Part shown: positions 1 to 9,759 of the stretch, piece after piece
How positions within the stretch are numbered: the first letter of the stretch is position 1
Layout: each line of letters opens with the position of its first letter
NCBI GenBank assembly: GCA_029237695.1
Contig: JAQRGA010000042.1
Coordinates: 62,001-126,000 of the forward strand
Origin: Conchocele bisecta
Taxonomy: Eukaryota; Mollusca; Bivalvia; Lucinida; Thyasiridae
Direction of reading: 5' to 3'
DNA length: 64,000 nucleotides
The notes under the pieces: model-generated
What the model was told of the DNA's origin: nothing
Database searches by the model: none
The model's input: only the letters and a program-made list of their open reading frames with translations
Made by a program: the position numbers and the translations under genes

Positions 1-801
1 GCTAGAACACCTAACCCATGTATCCTATGCAACTATTATTTGAAATTCGGTGCCTTACTTGATTTTGCAAAAAAACTTGAAACAATCGGAGTAGTTACAG
101 GTCATTATGCAATCATAAATAGAAATAATGCGAATAAAGTAACTCTATTTAAAGGTCTCGATGATTTAAAGAATCAAACTTATTTCCTATCTGCATTGAC
201 CCAAGAACAGCTTAATTATTCATATATGCCGCTTGGAGAACTTAAAAAAACTGAAGTTAGAGATATTGCTGATAAATTAGGGCTTCCAAATGCAAAAAAA
301 ACGGAAAGTCAGGATGCATGTTTTGGATATAAAGGCGAGACTTTTGCACATACACTTTCAAAAGTTTTTGAACACAAAGCAGTAAAAGGAAATATTATTA
401 ACGAGTCAGGCAAAATTGTTGGTAGACACAAAGGAATAGAAAATTTTACAATCGGTCAAAGAAGGGGTTTAGGGGTAGCTTTAGGAAAACCTGCCTATGT
501 AAGTAATATTAGCCTAAAAAATAACAGAGTAACACTAAGCACTGATCTAGATAATCTTTTATGTTTTAAATTCAATGCAGTAAAAATGAACTGGCTTGAC
601 TTTAAATATGATGATTTTAAATGTGAAGTTCAAACAAGATACAGACAGACACCTCAACCTGCAACTGTCTATAAAATAGATAATAATAATGCTATTATAG
701 AGCTTAAAACTCCATTAAGAGCTGTTACTCCAGGACAGAGATTGGCTATTTACAATGGTGACCAACTAATTGCCGGTGGGTGGATAGATAAAATTTTCTA
801 A
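1..801 (+). CDS. mnmA: tRNA-specific 2-thiouridylase MnmA (5' end outside window)
   Basis: MnmA adenylates U34 of Lys, Glu and Gln tRNAs and replaces its 2-oxygen with sulfur. The frame is open from base 1, so the ATP-binding N-terminal part lies before the window and 266 residues remain. Residues 2-11 (RTPNPCILCN) carry the first catalytic cysteine at residue 10. SQDACF carries the second cysteine at residue 107. The C-terminal half has the family's FTIGQRRGLG segment and the ending TPGQ...YNGDQLIAGGWI. No lesion is visible. Confidence 0.93.
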   Translation, partial: ARTPNPCILCNYYLKFGALLDFAKKLETIGVVTGHYAIINRNNANKVTLFKGLDDLKNQTYFLSALTQEQLNYSYMPLGELKKTEVRDIADKLGLPNAKKTESQDACFGYKGETFAHTLSKVFEHKAVKGNIINESGKIVGRHKGIENFTIGQRRGLGVALGKPAYVSNISLKNNRVTLSTDLDNLLCFKFNAVKMNWLDFKYDDFKCEVQTRYRQTPQPATVYKIDNNNAIIELKTPLRAVTPGQRLAIYNGDQLIAGGWIDKIF

Positions 802-1059
802 TTATCAATCAATACTACCATTAAGAAATAGCTTAAAATACGTATCTTGTAAGTAGAAAAAAATTGAATTATGATCTAAAACGGTAGTTTTTACTACTTT
901 ACTACCAAGTTTAAATCAGGAGCATCGTTTATATGATAATTGTTCCATACATCGTTATTTTGTAATATCTTTTGATGTATTACACTAAAAGATACAAAAA
1001 ATGCAGAGTTTTTTATATAAATAAAAACTTATAAATTATCCTGCAGTCAAGATTTATAA

Positions 1060-2211
1060 TTAAGCTTTAGATAAAACATGTTTGATAGCTTCAACAACAT
1101 CATCGACATCAGATTCACTCATACCGGGAAACAATGGAATAGAGCACATTCTATCTGAGTTCCATTCAGTATTAACTAATGAGTCCGCTTTAATCGTCAT
1201 TGTTTCACGATAATATTTTTGAACATGCACAGCAAGAAAATGTAAACCTGTTCCAATATTTAGTTTTTTTAACTCTTCCATGAATGTATTTCTAGATATT
1301 TTATCAGATACAACTCTAACAATAAAAAGATTCCAAGTATGGATAAAATCATAATCAGGATCTTTAAGAGTCTGAATACCTTCAATATTTTTAATCTTTT
1401 CTCTGTACATCATTGCTATTTTTGTACGTTCTTTATTAAATTCATTAATTTTAGCAAGCTGTCTAACACCGAGGACTGCAGAAATATCAGTCATATTATA
1501 TTTAAATCCGGGAGCAACTACCTCTGCCTGAGGTACTCTTCCCAAAGTTTTACGCTCAAATGCATCAACTCCAAGACCATGAAATTTTAGCTGCCTAATT
1601 TTTTTAATTAACTCAGAATCATTACTTGTAAACATGCCCCCTTCCCCAGTTGTAATATTCTTAATAGGATGGAAAGAATATATTGCTGTATTATTAATTC
1701 CGCCTACGTGCCGCCCTTTGTAAAAAGTTCCCAATGCATGAGCTGCATCTTCAACCACAGTTATACTATGCTCTGCCGCAACAGCATTTATACTGTCTAA
1801 ATCAGCTGCAGCTCCGGCATAATGAACAGGAATAATGAGTTTAGTTTTAATGGTAATACATTTTTTTACTGTTTCACCTGTGATCATTAAAGTATCACGA
1901 TCAACATCTGCAAATATCGGTACTGCACCTGCCATAGTTATCATATTAATTGTAGAAACCCATGTCAATGAAGGAGTAATAACTTCATCTCCTGGTCCAA
2001 TTTTCAATGCATTCATTAATAGATGCATTCCTGCTGTAGCCGAAGTCAATCCCACAGCATATTTTGATCCTGTGTATTCACAAAAGTTTTTTTCAAATTT
2101 AGTACACCATGATCCTGTTGTAATCCAGTTAGAAAGTAAAACATCATGTACAGCCTGTGCGTCACCTTCAGTAATAGCAGGTTTACAAAATGGCAAAAAA
2201 TTCTCTCTCAT
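1060..2211 (-). CDS. arnB: ArnB-like DegT/DnrJ/EryC1 aminotransferase
   Basis: PLP-dependent sugar aminotransferase. It resembles E. coli ArnB, which makes UDP-4-amino-4-deoxy-L-arabinose for lipid A, along nearly its whole length: FLPFxxPAI near the start, SGWITTG-like NWITTG, SSATAGMH-like TSATAGMH, PSLTWVST, DVDRDTLM, VHYAGA, VEDAAHA, HGLGVDA and NTEWNS at the end. The PLP lysine is in SFHPIKNITTGEGG. I start at the ATG at 2211 (383 residues) because an AAAGGTG ribosome site lies just upstream; an in-frame GTG at 2220 overlaps that site. No arnA, arnC or arnT is next to it, so the exact sugar substrate is inferred from similarity. Confidence 0.82.
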   Translation of the reverse strand: MRENFLPFCKPAITEGDAQAVHDVLLSNWITTGSWCTKFEKNFCEYTGSKYAVGLTSATAGMHLLMNALKIGPGDEVITPSLTWVSTINMITMAGAVPIFADVDRDTLMITGETVKKCITIKTKLIIPVHYAGAAADLDSINAVAAEHSITVVEDAAHALGTFYKGRHVGGINNTAIYSFHPIKNITTGEGGMFTSNDSELIKKIRQLKFHGLGVDAFERKTLGRVPQAEVVAPGFKYNMTDISAVLGVRQLAKINEFNKERTKIAMMYREKIKNIEGIQTLKDPDYDFIHTWNLFIVRVVSDKISRNTFMEELKKLNIGTGLHFLAVHVQKYYRETMTIKADSLVNTEWNSDRMCSIPLFPGMSESDVDDVVEAIKHVLSKA

Positions 2212-2224
2212 GTTAATCACCTTT

Positions 2225-2245
2225 AAGTTATCGCACTCTCTGCGA
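2225..2245 (-). promoter_or_regulatory. AGTGCGATAACTT motif upstream of the arnB-like gene
   Basis: On the minus strand AGTGCGATAACTT sits immediately before the ribosome site. It overlaps an inverted repeat TCGCA-N5-TGCGA at 2231-2245. The same 13-mer occurs before the minus-strand gene ending at 54338, and a close variant before rfaE1. It could be an extended -10 element or a short leader element; the function is inferred. Confidence 0.4.
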
Positions 2246-2504
2246 ATTTTGAGTTTTAAATTTTATATTTTTATTTTATTATGTTCTTTAAATGTAAAGC
2301 GACTAACTATGCAGCTCACACATCATTTTACTACGTTCCAGCATCTAATTTAAATCTTTTTTTATATAATTACAAAAAATATCATTTTTACGAACAGATA
2401 ATAATTAGTATTTTTTGATATCTTACTGCCTAATAATTCTATTATTATATGATAGAATACTCAACGACAAGAGTTATAAACAGTATTTTCAGGAAGAGGT
2501 TTTC

Positions 2505-5500
2505 ATGGTTCACCTAAATCAAACTCCAAAAGTTGGAACTAGCAGATTATATTCTAGAGGAGATACTATTCAATTTTCCCTAAAACTTTCAGAGCCTGCA
2601 ACAGGCAAAGCATTTTTAAGAACAAACTTAGGCAGAGCTTCAATTAGAAGAAAAGAGATTATTAAATATGTTCACTCAAAACGTTCAATAAGTGGACAGG
2701 ATTGGCATGATATTCCATTAATTAAAATTTCAGATACTGAATATTCTATTTCATTGTCACTTCTTGAAGTTGGTCATTTTTCAGCCATAACTTTTTTTTT
2801 ATTAGATGGTGAACTTGAACCTATATGGCCTGGTTATGAGAATATAAGTATTAATGTAGAACCAGCTCAATTCTGCTGTGCCAATAGTATATACTGTGCA
2901 TTTCCAAGACAGTTTGGACCAAACAAGAATTACCTGAAGTCAAAACCTGTAGGAGATTTTACAGATGAAGAAATGTTCAAATTTGATAAACAGGGCTTCA
3001 CCATCATACCCCCATCAGGTACTTTCAGAGATCTAATAAAAGAACTTGATTTTATAATAGGTGATCTAAATTGTAGAATTATACACCTGCTGCCTGTTAA
3101 TCCCACACCTACTGTTTATGCTAGAATGGGACGTTACGGCAGTCCATACGCATCTTTAGATTTTACAAATATTGATCCTTCATTGGCAGAATTTGATAAA
3201 AAAGCAACACCTTTGGAACAATTTGGAGAGCTTATTGATGCAATACATAGAAGAGATGCAAAAGTTATTATTGATGTTGCTATTAATCATACAGGCTGGG
3301 CGGCAAAAATACATGAAGAACATCCTGAATGGTTAGTTCGAGAAGAAGACGGAACTATTGTTTCTCCGGGAGCATGGGGCGTAACATGGGGCGATCTTAC
3401 TGAACTTGATCATACAGACCATCATTTATGGGAATATTTAGCCAATATATTTTTAACATGGACAGCAAGAGGAGTAGATGGTTTTAGATGTGATGCCGGA
3501 TACATGGTGCCTTTTAAAGCATGGGAATACATCATTGCAAAAGTCAGATCAGAGTACAGCAGTACTATTTTTCTACTTGAGGGGCTTGGCGGTGATCCTA
3601 AAATTACAGTTAATCTGCTAGATAGAGCAAATATGAACTGGGCATATTCTGAACTCTTTCAAAATTACTCAAAATCTGAAATTAAAAACTATATTGCAAA
3701 ATCCCATAAAATCAGTTTGGAAAACGGATTAATGGTTCATTATGCTGAAACCCATGATAACAACAGGCTTGCAGCTACTTCAAATACCTATGCAAAAATG
3801 AGAACAAGTCTCTGTGCATTATTATCAGATAGTGGAAGTTTTGGATTTACTAATGGAGTAGAATGGTTTGCTCAGGAAAAAATTGATGTTCATGAGGCCG
3901 GTGCATTAAACTGGAGCAGCAGAATTAATCAGACAGAGCATATATTCAGGCTGAATACTATACTTATTGCACATCAAAGTTTTTATAGAGCTGCTAAAAT
4001 AAAATTTTTAGATAATGAAAATGAAAATGTATTAACAGTTTTGCGTTCTAATGAAAATAATAGTGAACAAGTACTCATTATTATAAATTTAGATTGCGAA
4101 AACTCTACACAGTTATATTATAAATCACTTGATCTATCTGATTATAATCGTAAACCTGTATATGATCTGATTACAGATAGAAAAATCCAGCTAAACCCAA
4201 AAACATATTTATTAAATTTATATCCCGGAGAAGTTCTCTGCCTCTCACCTAAACTATCTGATTTGGTATTGATAAATGAAAATAAAATTAAAAATATTTT
4301 AAGACCTGATAAAATTGTAAGGCAGAGAGCAAAAGCCTGTGCTTTAAGTGTTTTATCCTGTAAAAACGGCACAAATATTTTATCAGGCATTAATATTGAA
4401 AATATCGAAAAGCGTCTACTTAAAAATCCATACGAATTCATTAAAAGTTTATATTCTTCAAATGCACCGACACCTGTCGTCAAGTGGAAATGGCCTGTAG
4501 ATTTAAACAGAAAGGTTATAATTCCATATAATCATATTCTAATGATAATAGCTCCTTACAGATTTAGAATTTCTCTCATAAAGAATAAACAGGTGATTGT
4601 ACATACTAATGGCTTAGTATGTTCGAATGGAGAGTATATAGTTCTGATATTACCGCCTAAAATGAATTTAGATGAGCATAGGACTTTAAAAATTAAAATT
4701 TCTGTTTTTGCATCTAATAAATGCCATAAAGGCGAATCTGAAGTATTATACCTAACAAAAGATATATATAATATCAAGCCAATATTAAGTCATCAGGAAG
4801 TAATAGAAAATGACAGTGTCTTTCTAAATGGAAATCAGAGAGGCGGCATGGTACACACAAGTATTGCATGGGGAGAAATAAACAGCAGATATGATGCACT
4901 GCTTGCTGCTAATTTAGATCCAAATGTTCCTGTTGACAGACATATAATGTTTACCCGATGCAGAGCGTGGATTCTTTATCAGGGCAGATCAACAGAACTC
5001 AAAATAAACAATTTAACCAACTTTCATATTAACGCAGGAGATGGCGGAACCTGGAATTTTCATGTCCCTGTTGGTAATGGATTATATACTGACATGAGTA
5101 TTGGTGTAGTTATGCATAATGGGGAAAATTTAGTCAATTTAACTTTATTGAGGCATAAAACCGATGGAACAGAACATTTTTTACCTGATTCTATTAATCT
5201 TCATTTAATATTAAGACCTGATATTGAAGATAGAAATTTTCACGAAAAAACAGACTTAAATGATGATCTAAAAAAATGCTGGGAAGAATCACTTGAGTAT
5301 TTTAATAAGGGTTTTAAATTTAGACCTTCTGAGGAGAGAACTCTAAAAATTATGACAACAAAGGGTATTTTTGGCATAGAGCCGGAATATAAATATTCAA
5401 TTTATCATAAGATAGATGCAGAAAGAGGGATGGAGAGTACCAGTGATTTATTCAGTCCGGGCTATTTTAATATTGAGTTGACAGGCGGAGAACATGTCGG

Positions 5501-6809
5501 AATAATTGCTCAGATAAATACAGACAAAGAAAAAGAAAAAATAGATTTTAAAGATCATACTGATAGCAAAAATTTACTAACAGCTGCTAATGATTCTATT
5601 GAAAACATATTAATAAGAAGCATTGATGAGTTCATAGTAAAAAGAGATAAGTTAAAGACTGTAATTGCAGGTTACCCATGGTTTCTTGACTGGGGAAGAG
5701 ATACACTTATATGCGTACGAGGGTTAATTGCTGCGGGCAAATTAAAATATGTAAAAGAGATTATTCTTCAATTTGCAAAATATATAGAAAACGGTACTCT
5801 TCCCAATATCATACATGGCAAAACTGTCGGCAATAGAGACACATCAGATGCTCAATTATGGCTTTTTGCCACATGTAGAGATTATTGTTTAAAAGCTAAA
5901 AACAGAGACCTCTTAAAAGAAAAAATCGATGGGGAAAAAACTCTTCTTGAATCCTTAGTTTTATTGGCAGAAGGGTATATAAATGGTACGCCAAACGGTA
6001 TAAAAGTAGATAAAAAGAGCAAGCTTGTCTTCAGTCCATCACATTTCACATGGATGGATACCAATTACCCTGCAGGTACACCAAGAACAGGATACCCTGT
6101 AGAAATTCAGGCTTTATGGTTTTATGCACTCCAATTCTTATCTGAAATAGATAAAAATAAAAAATGGAAAAGGCTGGCAGTTAAAGTAAAAAAATCTATT
6201 AAAGAGTATTTCATTTTTGAAGAGCTTGATGAAAATGGTTTTAAAACCGGCAGACGCTATCTCTCAGACTGTCTCCATTGTGACGAATTCAAGCCGGCAG
6301 CAGAATCAAAAATAGATGATCATATAAGACCTAATCAGCTATTTGCCTTAACTTTAGATGTCATTGATGACATAGAGTTTGGTGCATCTATTCTTGAAGT
6401 TTGCTATGAATTAATAATACCTGGTGCAATAAGAAGTCTTGCTGACAGAAAAACAATATACAAACTACCTGTTTATGATAATGGTGAACTGCTGAATAAT
6501 CCTGATAATCCATATTTTGGAGAATATACAGGAGTTGAAAATATAACAAGAAAACCTGCATATCATAACGGGACAGCATGGACATGGCCTTTTCCATCAT
6601 ATTGCGAAGCATACTTGAAAATTTATGGTTCTGCAGGCAGAGAACATGCAAAAAGTGTATTGTCATCCTCAAGTTGTTTGTTTAAACATGGCTGTATTGA
6701 ACATCTGCCTGAAATTCTTGATGGCAATTTTCCGCATAAAGAAAAAGGCTGTGATGCACAATCATGGGGAGTAACAGAATTTTACAGAGTTTGGAAATTA
6801 TTACATTAG
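2505..6809 (+). CDS. Bifunctional-type glycogen debranching enzyme (GH13 plus GDE C-terminal glucosidase domain)
   Basis: A 1434-residue protein. The N-terminal part is a short beta-rich domain followed by an alpha-amylase-type GH13 barrel. The GH13 regions are visible: DVAINHTG (Asp257), GFRCDAG with nucleophile Asp330, LLEGLGG with acid/base Glu359, and ETHDNN with Asp418. The C-terminal third is an amylo-alpha-1,6-glucosidase domain with GYPWFLDWGRDT (Asp1065). The layout matches eukaryotic-type indirect debranching enzyme, in which one half transfers maltosyl units and the other removes the alpha-1,6 glucose. The ATG at 2505 is chosen because AGGAAGAGG lies 5 bases before it; an upstream in-frame start lacks a site. 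No signal peptide is seen, so it is probably cytoplasmic. It is monocistronic with a terminator after it. Confidence 0.85.
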   Translation: MVHLNQTPKVGTSRLYSRGDTIQFSLKLSEPATGKAFLRTNLGRASIRRKEIIKYVHSKRSISGQDWHDIPLIKISDTEYSISLSLLEVGHFSAITFFLLDGELEPIWPGYENISINVEPAQFCCANSIYCAFPRQFGPNKNYLKSKPVGDFTDEEMFKFDKQGFTIIPPSGTFRDLIKELDFIIGDLNCRIIHLLPVNPTPTVYARMGRYGSPYASLDFTNIDPSLAEFDKKATPLEQFGELIDAIHRRDAKVIIDVAINHTGWAAKIHEEHPEWLVREEDGTIVSPGAWGVTWGDLTELDHTDHHLWEYLANIFLTWTARGVDGFRCDAGYMVPFKAWEYIIAKVRSEYSSTIFLLEGLGGDPKITVNLLDRANMNWAYSELFQNYSKSEIKNYIAKSHKISLENGLMVHYAETHDNNRLAATSNTYAKMRTSLCALLSDSGSFGFTNGVEWFAQEKIDVHEAGALNWSSRINQTEHIFRLNTILIAHQSFYRAAKIKFLDNENENVLTVLRSNENNSEQVLIIINLDCENSTQLYYKSLDLSDYNRKPVYDLITDRKIQLNPKTYLLNLYPGEVLCLSPKLSDLVLINENKIKNILRPDKIVRQRAKACALSVLSCKNGTNILSGINIENIEKRLLKNPYEFIKSLYSSNAPTPVVKWKWPVDLNRKVIIPYNHILMIIAPYRFRISLIKNKQVIVHTNGLVCSNGEYIVLILPPKMNLDEHRTLKIKISVFASNKCHKGESEVLYLTKDIYNIKPILSHQEVIENDSVFLNGNQRGGMVHTSIAWGEINSRYDALLAANLDPNVPVDRHIMFTRCRAWILYQGRSTELKINNLTNFHINAGDGGTWNFHVPVGNGLYTDMSIGVVMHNGENLVNLTLLRHKTDGTEHFLPDSINLHLILRPDIEDRNFHEKTDLNDDLKKCWEESLEYFNKGFKFRPSEERTLKIMTTKGIFGIEPEYKYSIYHKIDAERGMESTSDLFSPGYFNIELTGGEHVGIIAQINTDKEKEKIDFKDHTDSKNLLTAANDSIENILIRSIDEFIVKRDKLKTVIAGYPWFLDWGRDTLICVRGLIAAGKLKYVKEIILQFAKYIENGTLPNIIHGKTVGNRDTSDAQLWLFATCRDYCLKAKNRDLLKEKIDGEKTLLESLVLLAEGYINGTPNGIKVDKKSKLVFSPSHFTWMDTNYPAGTPRTGYPVEIQALWFYALQFLSEIDKNKKWKRLAVKVKKSIKEYFIFEELDENGFKTGRRYLSDCLHCDEFKPAAESKIDDHIRPNQLFALTLDVIDDIEFGASILEVCYELIIPGAIRSLADRKTIYKLPVYDNGELLNNPDNPYFGEYTGVENITRKPAYHNGTAWTWPFPSYCEAYLKIYGSAGREHAKSVLSSSSCLFKHGCIEHLPEILDGNFPHKEKGCDAQSWGVTEFYRVWKLLH

Positions 6810-6824
6810 CCTTTACATATACCC

Positions 6825-6868
6825 AAACACTATAGTTTCATTTATGAAAACATAGTGTTTAAATTTTT
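6825..6868 (+). terminator. Rho-independent terminator after the debranching enzyme
   Basis: AAACACTAT and ATAGTGTTT form a perfect 9-bp stem, with an inner GTTT/AAAC pairing in the loop. The stem is followed by AAATTTTTT, about 15 bases after the stop codon. Confidence 0.75.
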
Positions 6869-6942
6869 TCTATAGCTTTTGGAAAGAAGTAGTATTTTCT
6901 GCAAAATTTACGTTCTGAGAATAAATTTATCATTACTAAGGT

Positions 6943-7256
6943 TTGACTGAAATACCTGAAATGATTGAAGGTGTCTTTATTAGTCAAATTTTTATATCAG
7001 ATTTGCTATTTTTTAAAATTATAGCTTTTGGCGTTTTATACTCTATACCATATTTGGGAACAGCGAAGTACATAGACCTTACACCATACAGCACTTCTTG
7101 CTTCATTTATTTTTTTGGAATGCAGATGCAGTACCTGAGACACCTTTATTTAGCTGGTTTTCAAAGTGCATAAAAAAACCACTCATCCTATATGTGGCTG
7201 TTGTAAACCTTATTGCAGTATTTATTATATATCTAAAACTAAAATCACCATACTAA
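6943..7256 (+). pseudogene. Fossil of an MFS-type transporter C-terminus
   Basis: Two overlapping frames together read like the last helices of a metabolite:H+ symporter. The first frame has IPEMIEG followed by AFGVLYSIPYLGTAKYI. After a frameshift near 7115-7125 the second frame reads PETPLFSWFSKC and then a hydrophobic helix ending LKLKSPY at 7256. The intact MFS gene at 12919-14163 belongs to a similar family. No start codon or ribosome site is present. The family call rests on weak resemblance. Confidence 0.4.
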
Positions 7257-7547
7257 AAAGTATTTACAGATTTATTAAAAAATATTAACGTGAAAAGATA
7301 TATTAAATAAAACAAGTGGTGAATATTTATCCAGTCCGCTTTTTTTAGAAGTATAAAAATTATTATAAGTTTACTGTATAGTTTAGAAAAGATTTAACAA
7401 TTATTTTCCATTCAGCTATTAAATTTTCAATTAAATACTTCATAATTATAATTAAATAATACCTATTTAAGAACCACCGTTTTTCGGACACCGTTATTTG
7501 TTGAGCCAATAATTCATTATTTTATATTTAAAAATCAGGATATTTAC
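7257..7547. other. Non-coding gap
   Basis: AT-rich spacer between the transporter fossil and the secreted protein at 7548. I see no convincing coding remnant; it presumably holds the promoter of the downstream gene. Confidence 0.5.
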
Positions 7548-8213
7548 ATGAAAAAACAACTAATTTTTATATTTTTAACTTTAATTCTTTCAGTAATATC
7601 TTTCAGTAATATCTATTCAAAAGATTATAGTTTTGATAAAATTATGGATGATGTTATTGATTCTTTTACATTAAATAAACCCTCAATAACAAATATCCAC
7701 ATAACAGACAATAAAAAAAACGGCAGCAGCAAACAAGTGGATGGAATTAAAGAATTCCCTTCTGATATCCAAAAAATTTATATGTACTTTAAATACAATA
7801 ATATTCCGGTAACTGATGAACTAAGTGCAAAATGGTTTATTCGGCTTAATGATAAATGGAATGAGCTGGGCAGAAAATTTTTGGTTCCACCTTTAGCATC
7901 AGACGATGGAGCTTTTGCTATGCCTGTTAATAATAGCGGATATTGGAGTATCGGAAAATACAAGGTAGAAATATATGCAAATAAAGAAATTATAGGAACT
8001 ACATATTTTCATATATTTAAGAGCCAATATCAAAAAAAATATGATCCCAAAAGTTTTACAGCCACAAAAAAATATGTAGATACCAAGCTTGGTGTCGAAA
8101 TATCATATCCAGCGAACTGGATGCTGAGCGGAACAATGGGAAACCTAGAACTTCTCGACGAAAAAGGTGTAGAAAAAGTTACAATCAGAGATACTTTTAG
8201 GTTCAGTAGATAA
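7548..8213 (+). CDS. Secreted protein of unknown function
   Basis: 221 residues. The first 24 residues form a typical signal peptide: MKKQ, a hydrophobic stretch, then NIYSKD near the probable cleavage site. A middle segment (about 60-150) reads like an Ig-like fold and ends WSIGKYKVEIYANKEI. The last 45 residues contain GVEISYPANW, a pattern seen in PsbP-like secreted domains, but the match is too short to name. The ATG has AGGA about 9 bases upstream. It is probably periplasmic or on the surface. It stands alone between two fossil-bearing gaps. Confidence 0.6.
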   Translation: MKKQLIFIFLTLILSVISFSNIYSKDYSFDKIMDDVIDSFTLNKPSITNIHITDNKKNGSSKQVDGIKEFPSDIQKIYMYFKYNNIPVTDELSAKWFIRLNDKWNELGRKFLVPPLASDDGAFAMPVNNSGYWSIGKYKVEIYANKEIIGTTYFHIFKSQYQKKYDPKSFTATKKYVDTKLGVEISYPANWMLSGTMGNLELLDEKGVEKVTIRDTFRFSR

Positions 8214-8332
8214 TATTAATAATATTCACTATAGAAAAAGCATCTAACAATAAAAAATAAGAACTTTATTAATTTTTATTAAATAATAAAATCAGACAAT
8301 AAAATTAAAATTCTCAGTATTCCTATAATCAA

Positions 8333-8494
8333 TTAAACTGCTGCCTGCATTTCATGTTTGCAAAATATGAATAAGCCCATTTCGACAATATCCGCATCAT
8401 GGACTTTACATTTTTCACATATCAAATATTTGAGTCTCTTGGCAATATCACCTTTGAGAACTTTCCGTCTATATTTCAAATACCATAGATACCT
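8333..8494 (-). pseudogene. Fragment of IS200/IS605-family transposase (tnpA)
   Basis: The minus strand reads KYRRKVLKGDIAKRLKYLI, then CEKCKVHDADIVEMG, which matches the early part of Y1 transposases of the IS200/IS605 family. It then runs into an unrelated tail and stops. The HUH motif and the catalytic tyrosine helix are both missing. About 50 codons of a protein of about 140 residues remain, so this is a dead insertion-sequence fragment. Confidence 0.65.
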
Positions 8495-8570
8495 TAGGAA
8501 ATATTATATTCTTTGAAAGAGTCTTCTAGAAATAGCAGAAGAAGTTCAAGCAATGCTTTATTAGCAGTAG

Positions 8571-8846
8571 TACTACCCTGATTGCAATAAGTCTTATAAA
8601 TATTATATAGAAGAGCATAAATGTAACAACTCATGTTCATGTAGAACTTTAAAAACTGATACTCTATTTACAATCTTTAAAAATAATATGTTCAATATAA
8701 AAAATCTTAAGTGTAAAAAATGTACAAAATTCAATCATGTTTATACTAGTTATTCCTCATATATTTGCTCTATAAAATGGGGTAATTTTATTAAGTATAT
8801 TGATATTGTATTAGAGATAAAAAAAAGAATTAATTATAATAAATAA
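8571..8846 (+). other. Cysteine-rich open stretch without a start, possible gene fossil
   Basis: 91 codons are open on the plus strand with no credible start or ribosome site. The frame is rich in cysteines (CNNSCSC, then CKKC) and preceded by an in-frame stop. It could be a zinc-ribbon remnant of another transposase beside the tnpA fragment. I do not recognise the family. The remainder of the gap to 9226 shows nothing else. Confidence 0.25.
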
Positions 8847-9226
8847 AATTAGCAATAAAAGTAATTCAATCACCCATTAATAAAATAATACATAATTCTT
8901 TTCTATTAAAAGGATGGATTATTTCAATATTTAAAGATAATCATTCAATAAATGTCCTCATAATATTTTACTAATCTACACTAAGCAGTAAATCTTTAAA
9001 TATTTTCTTTCCATACCGTGATATAAAAACAGTATGCTATTTGCATTCCTGACTTGTATGCAATAAATTTTTATAAGTATTTGTGATTTTATTTGATAAA
9101 ATCTTTCGAGAAATTTACTCATTAGAAAAAATTCTATCAGTTATGAAAAAGTCAAACTATCAGAAATACTCCACTGGAATTAGAAGTTTAACAAGATTAA
9201 TATAAAATATTTATTTGGAAATTAAA

Positions 9227-9688
9227 ATGAATATAATTTTTGTCTGTACTGGAAATACATGTAGGAGTCCAATGGCTGAAGGTTATTTCAAATATTTATG
9301 TAAAACAGAACAACGAGATGATATCGTTATTCAATCTGCCGGAATTAATACAGTAAAGTGCATGCCTCCTTCTATTGACTCGGTAAAAATAATGTCGCAC
9401 TTTGGCATTAATATACAATCACATAACAGTCAATCTCTTTCTAATACTTTAATAAATTGGGCTGATATCATTATTGTAATGTCTCAAATACATAAACATG
9501 CAATTTCATTGTTATTTTATGAATCTAATCCGTCAAAAATATTCCTCCTTAATCAATTTGATAATGTCGACCATGATATTGACGATCCATATGGAGGGAG
9601 TACAGATATTTACCATAAGTGCTTCCAAAGCATGAAAAAACCATTGGATAATTTATTTAAAGAGATTGATAATTTGCTATTTAAATAA
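9227..9688 (+). CDS. Low-molecular-weight phosphatase, YwlE-like (possible protein-arginine phosphatase)
   Basis: 153 residues. The P-loop CTGNTCRS puts the nucleophile at Cys7 and the phosphate-binding arginine at Arg13, and DDPYGGS supplies the general acid region. Residue 11 is threonine; in Bacillus YwlE the threonine at this place gives arginine-phosphatase selectivity, whereas tyrosine phosphatases usually have a bulkier residue. The gene lies just before the rpiB-glyA fusion, echoing the Bacillus order ywlE, rpiB-like, ywlG, glyA. I start at the ATG at 9227, with GGAA 7 bases before it. Phosphoarginine specificity is an inference; no McsB kinase is in the window. Confidence 0.8.
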   Translation: MNIIFVCTGNTCRSPMAEGYFKYLCKTEQRDDIVIQSAGINTVKCMPPSIDSVKIMSHFGINIQSHNSQSLSNTLINWADIIIVMSQIHKHAISLLFYESNPSKIFLLNQFDNVDHDIDDPYGGSTDIYHKCFQSMKKPLDNLFKEIDNLLFK

Positions 9689-9759
9689 ATACTAAATATA
9701 GTATTCGTAGGATTGTATTATTTTATTAATATTTTCAATATAAAACAAGGAAAGATATT

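Noticed and set aside
801..1059. Hairpin GGTAGT/ACTACC near 885-915 as a terminator for mnmA
   Set aside because: There is no T-run after the stem, and the gap otherwise shows nothing, so I did not list it.
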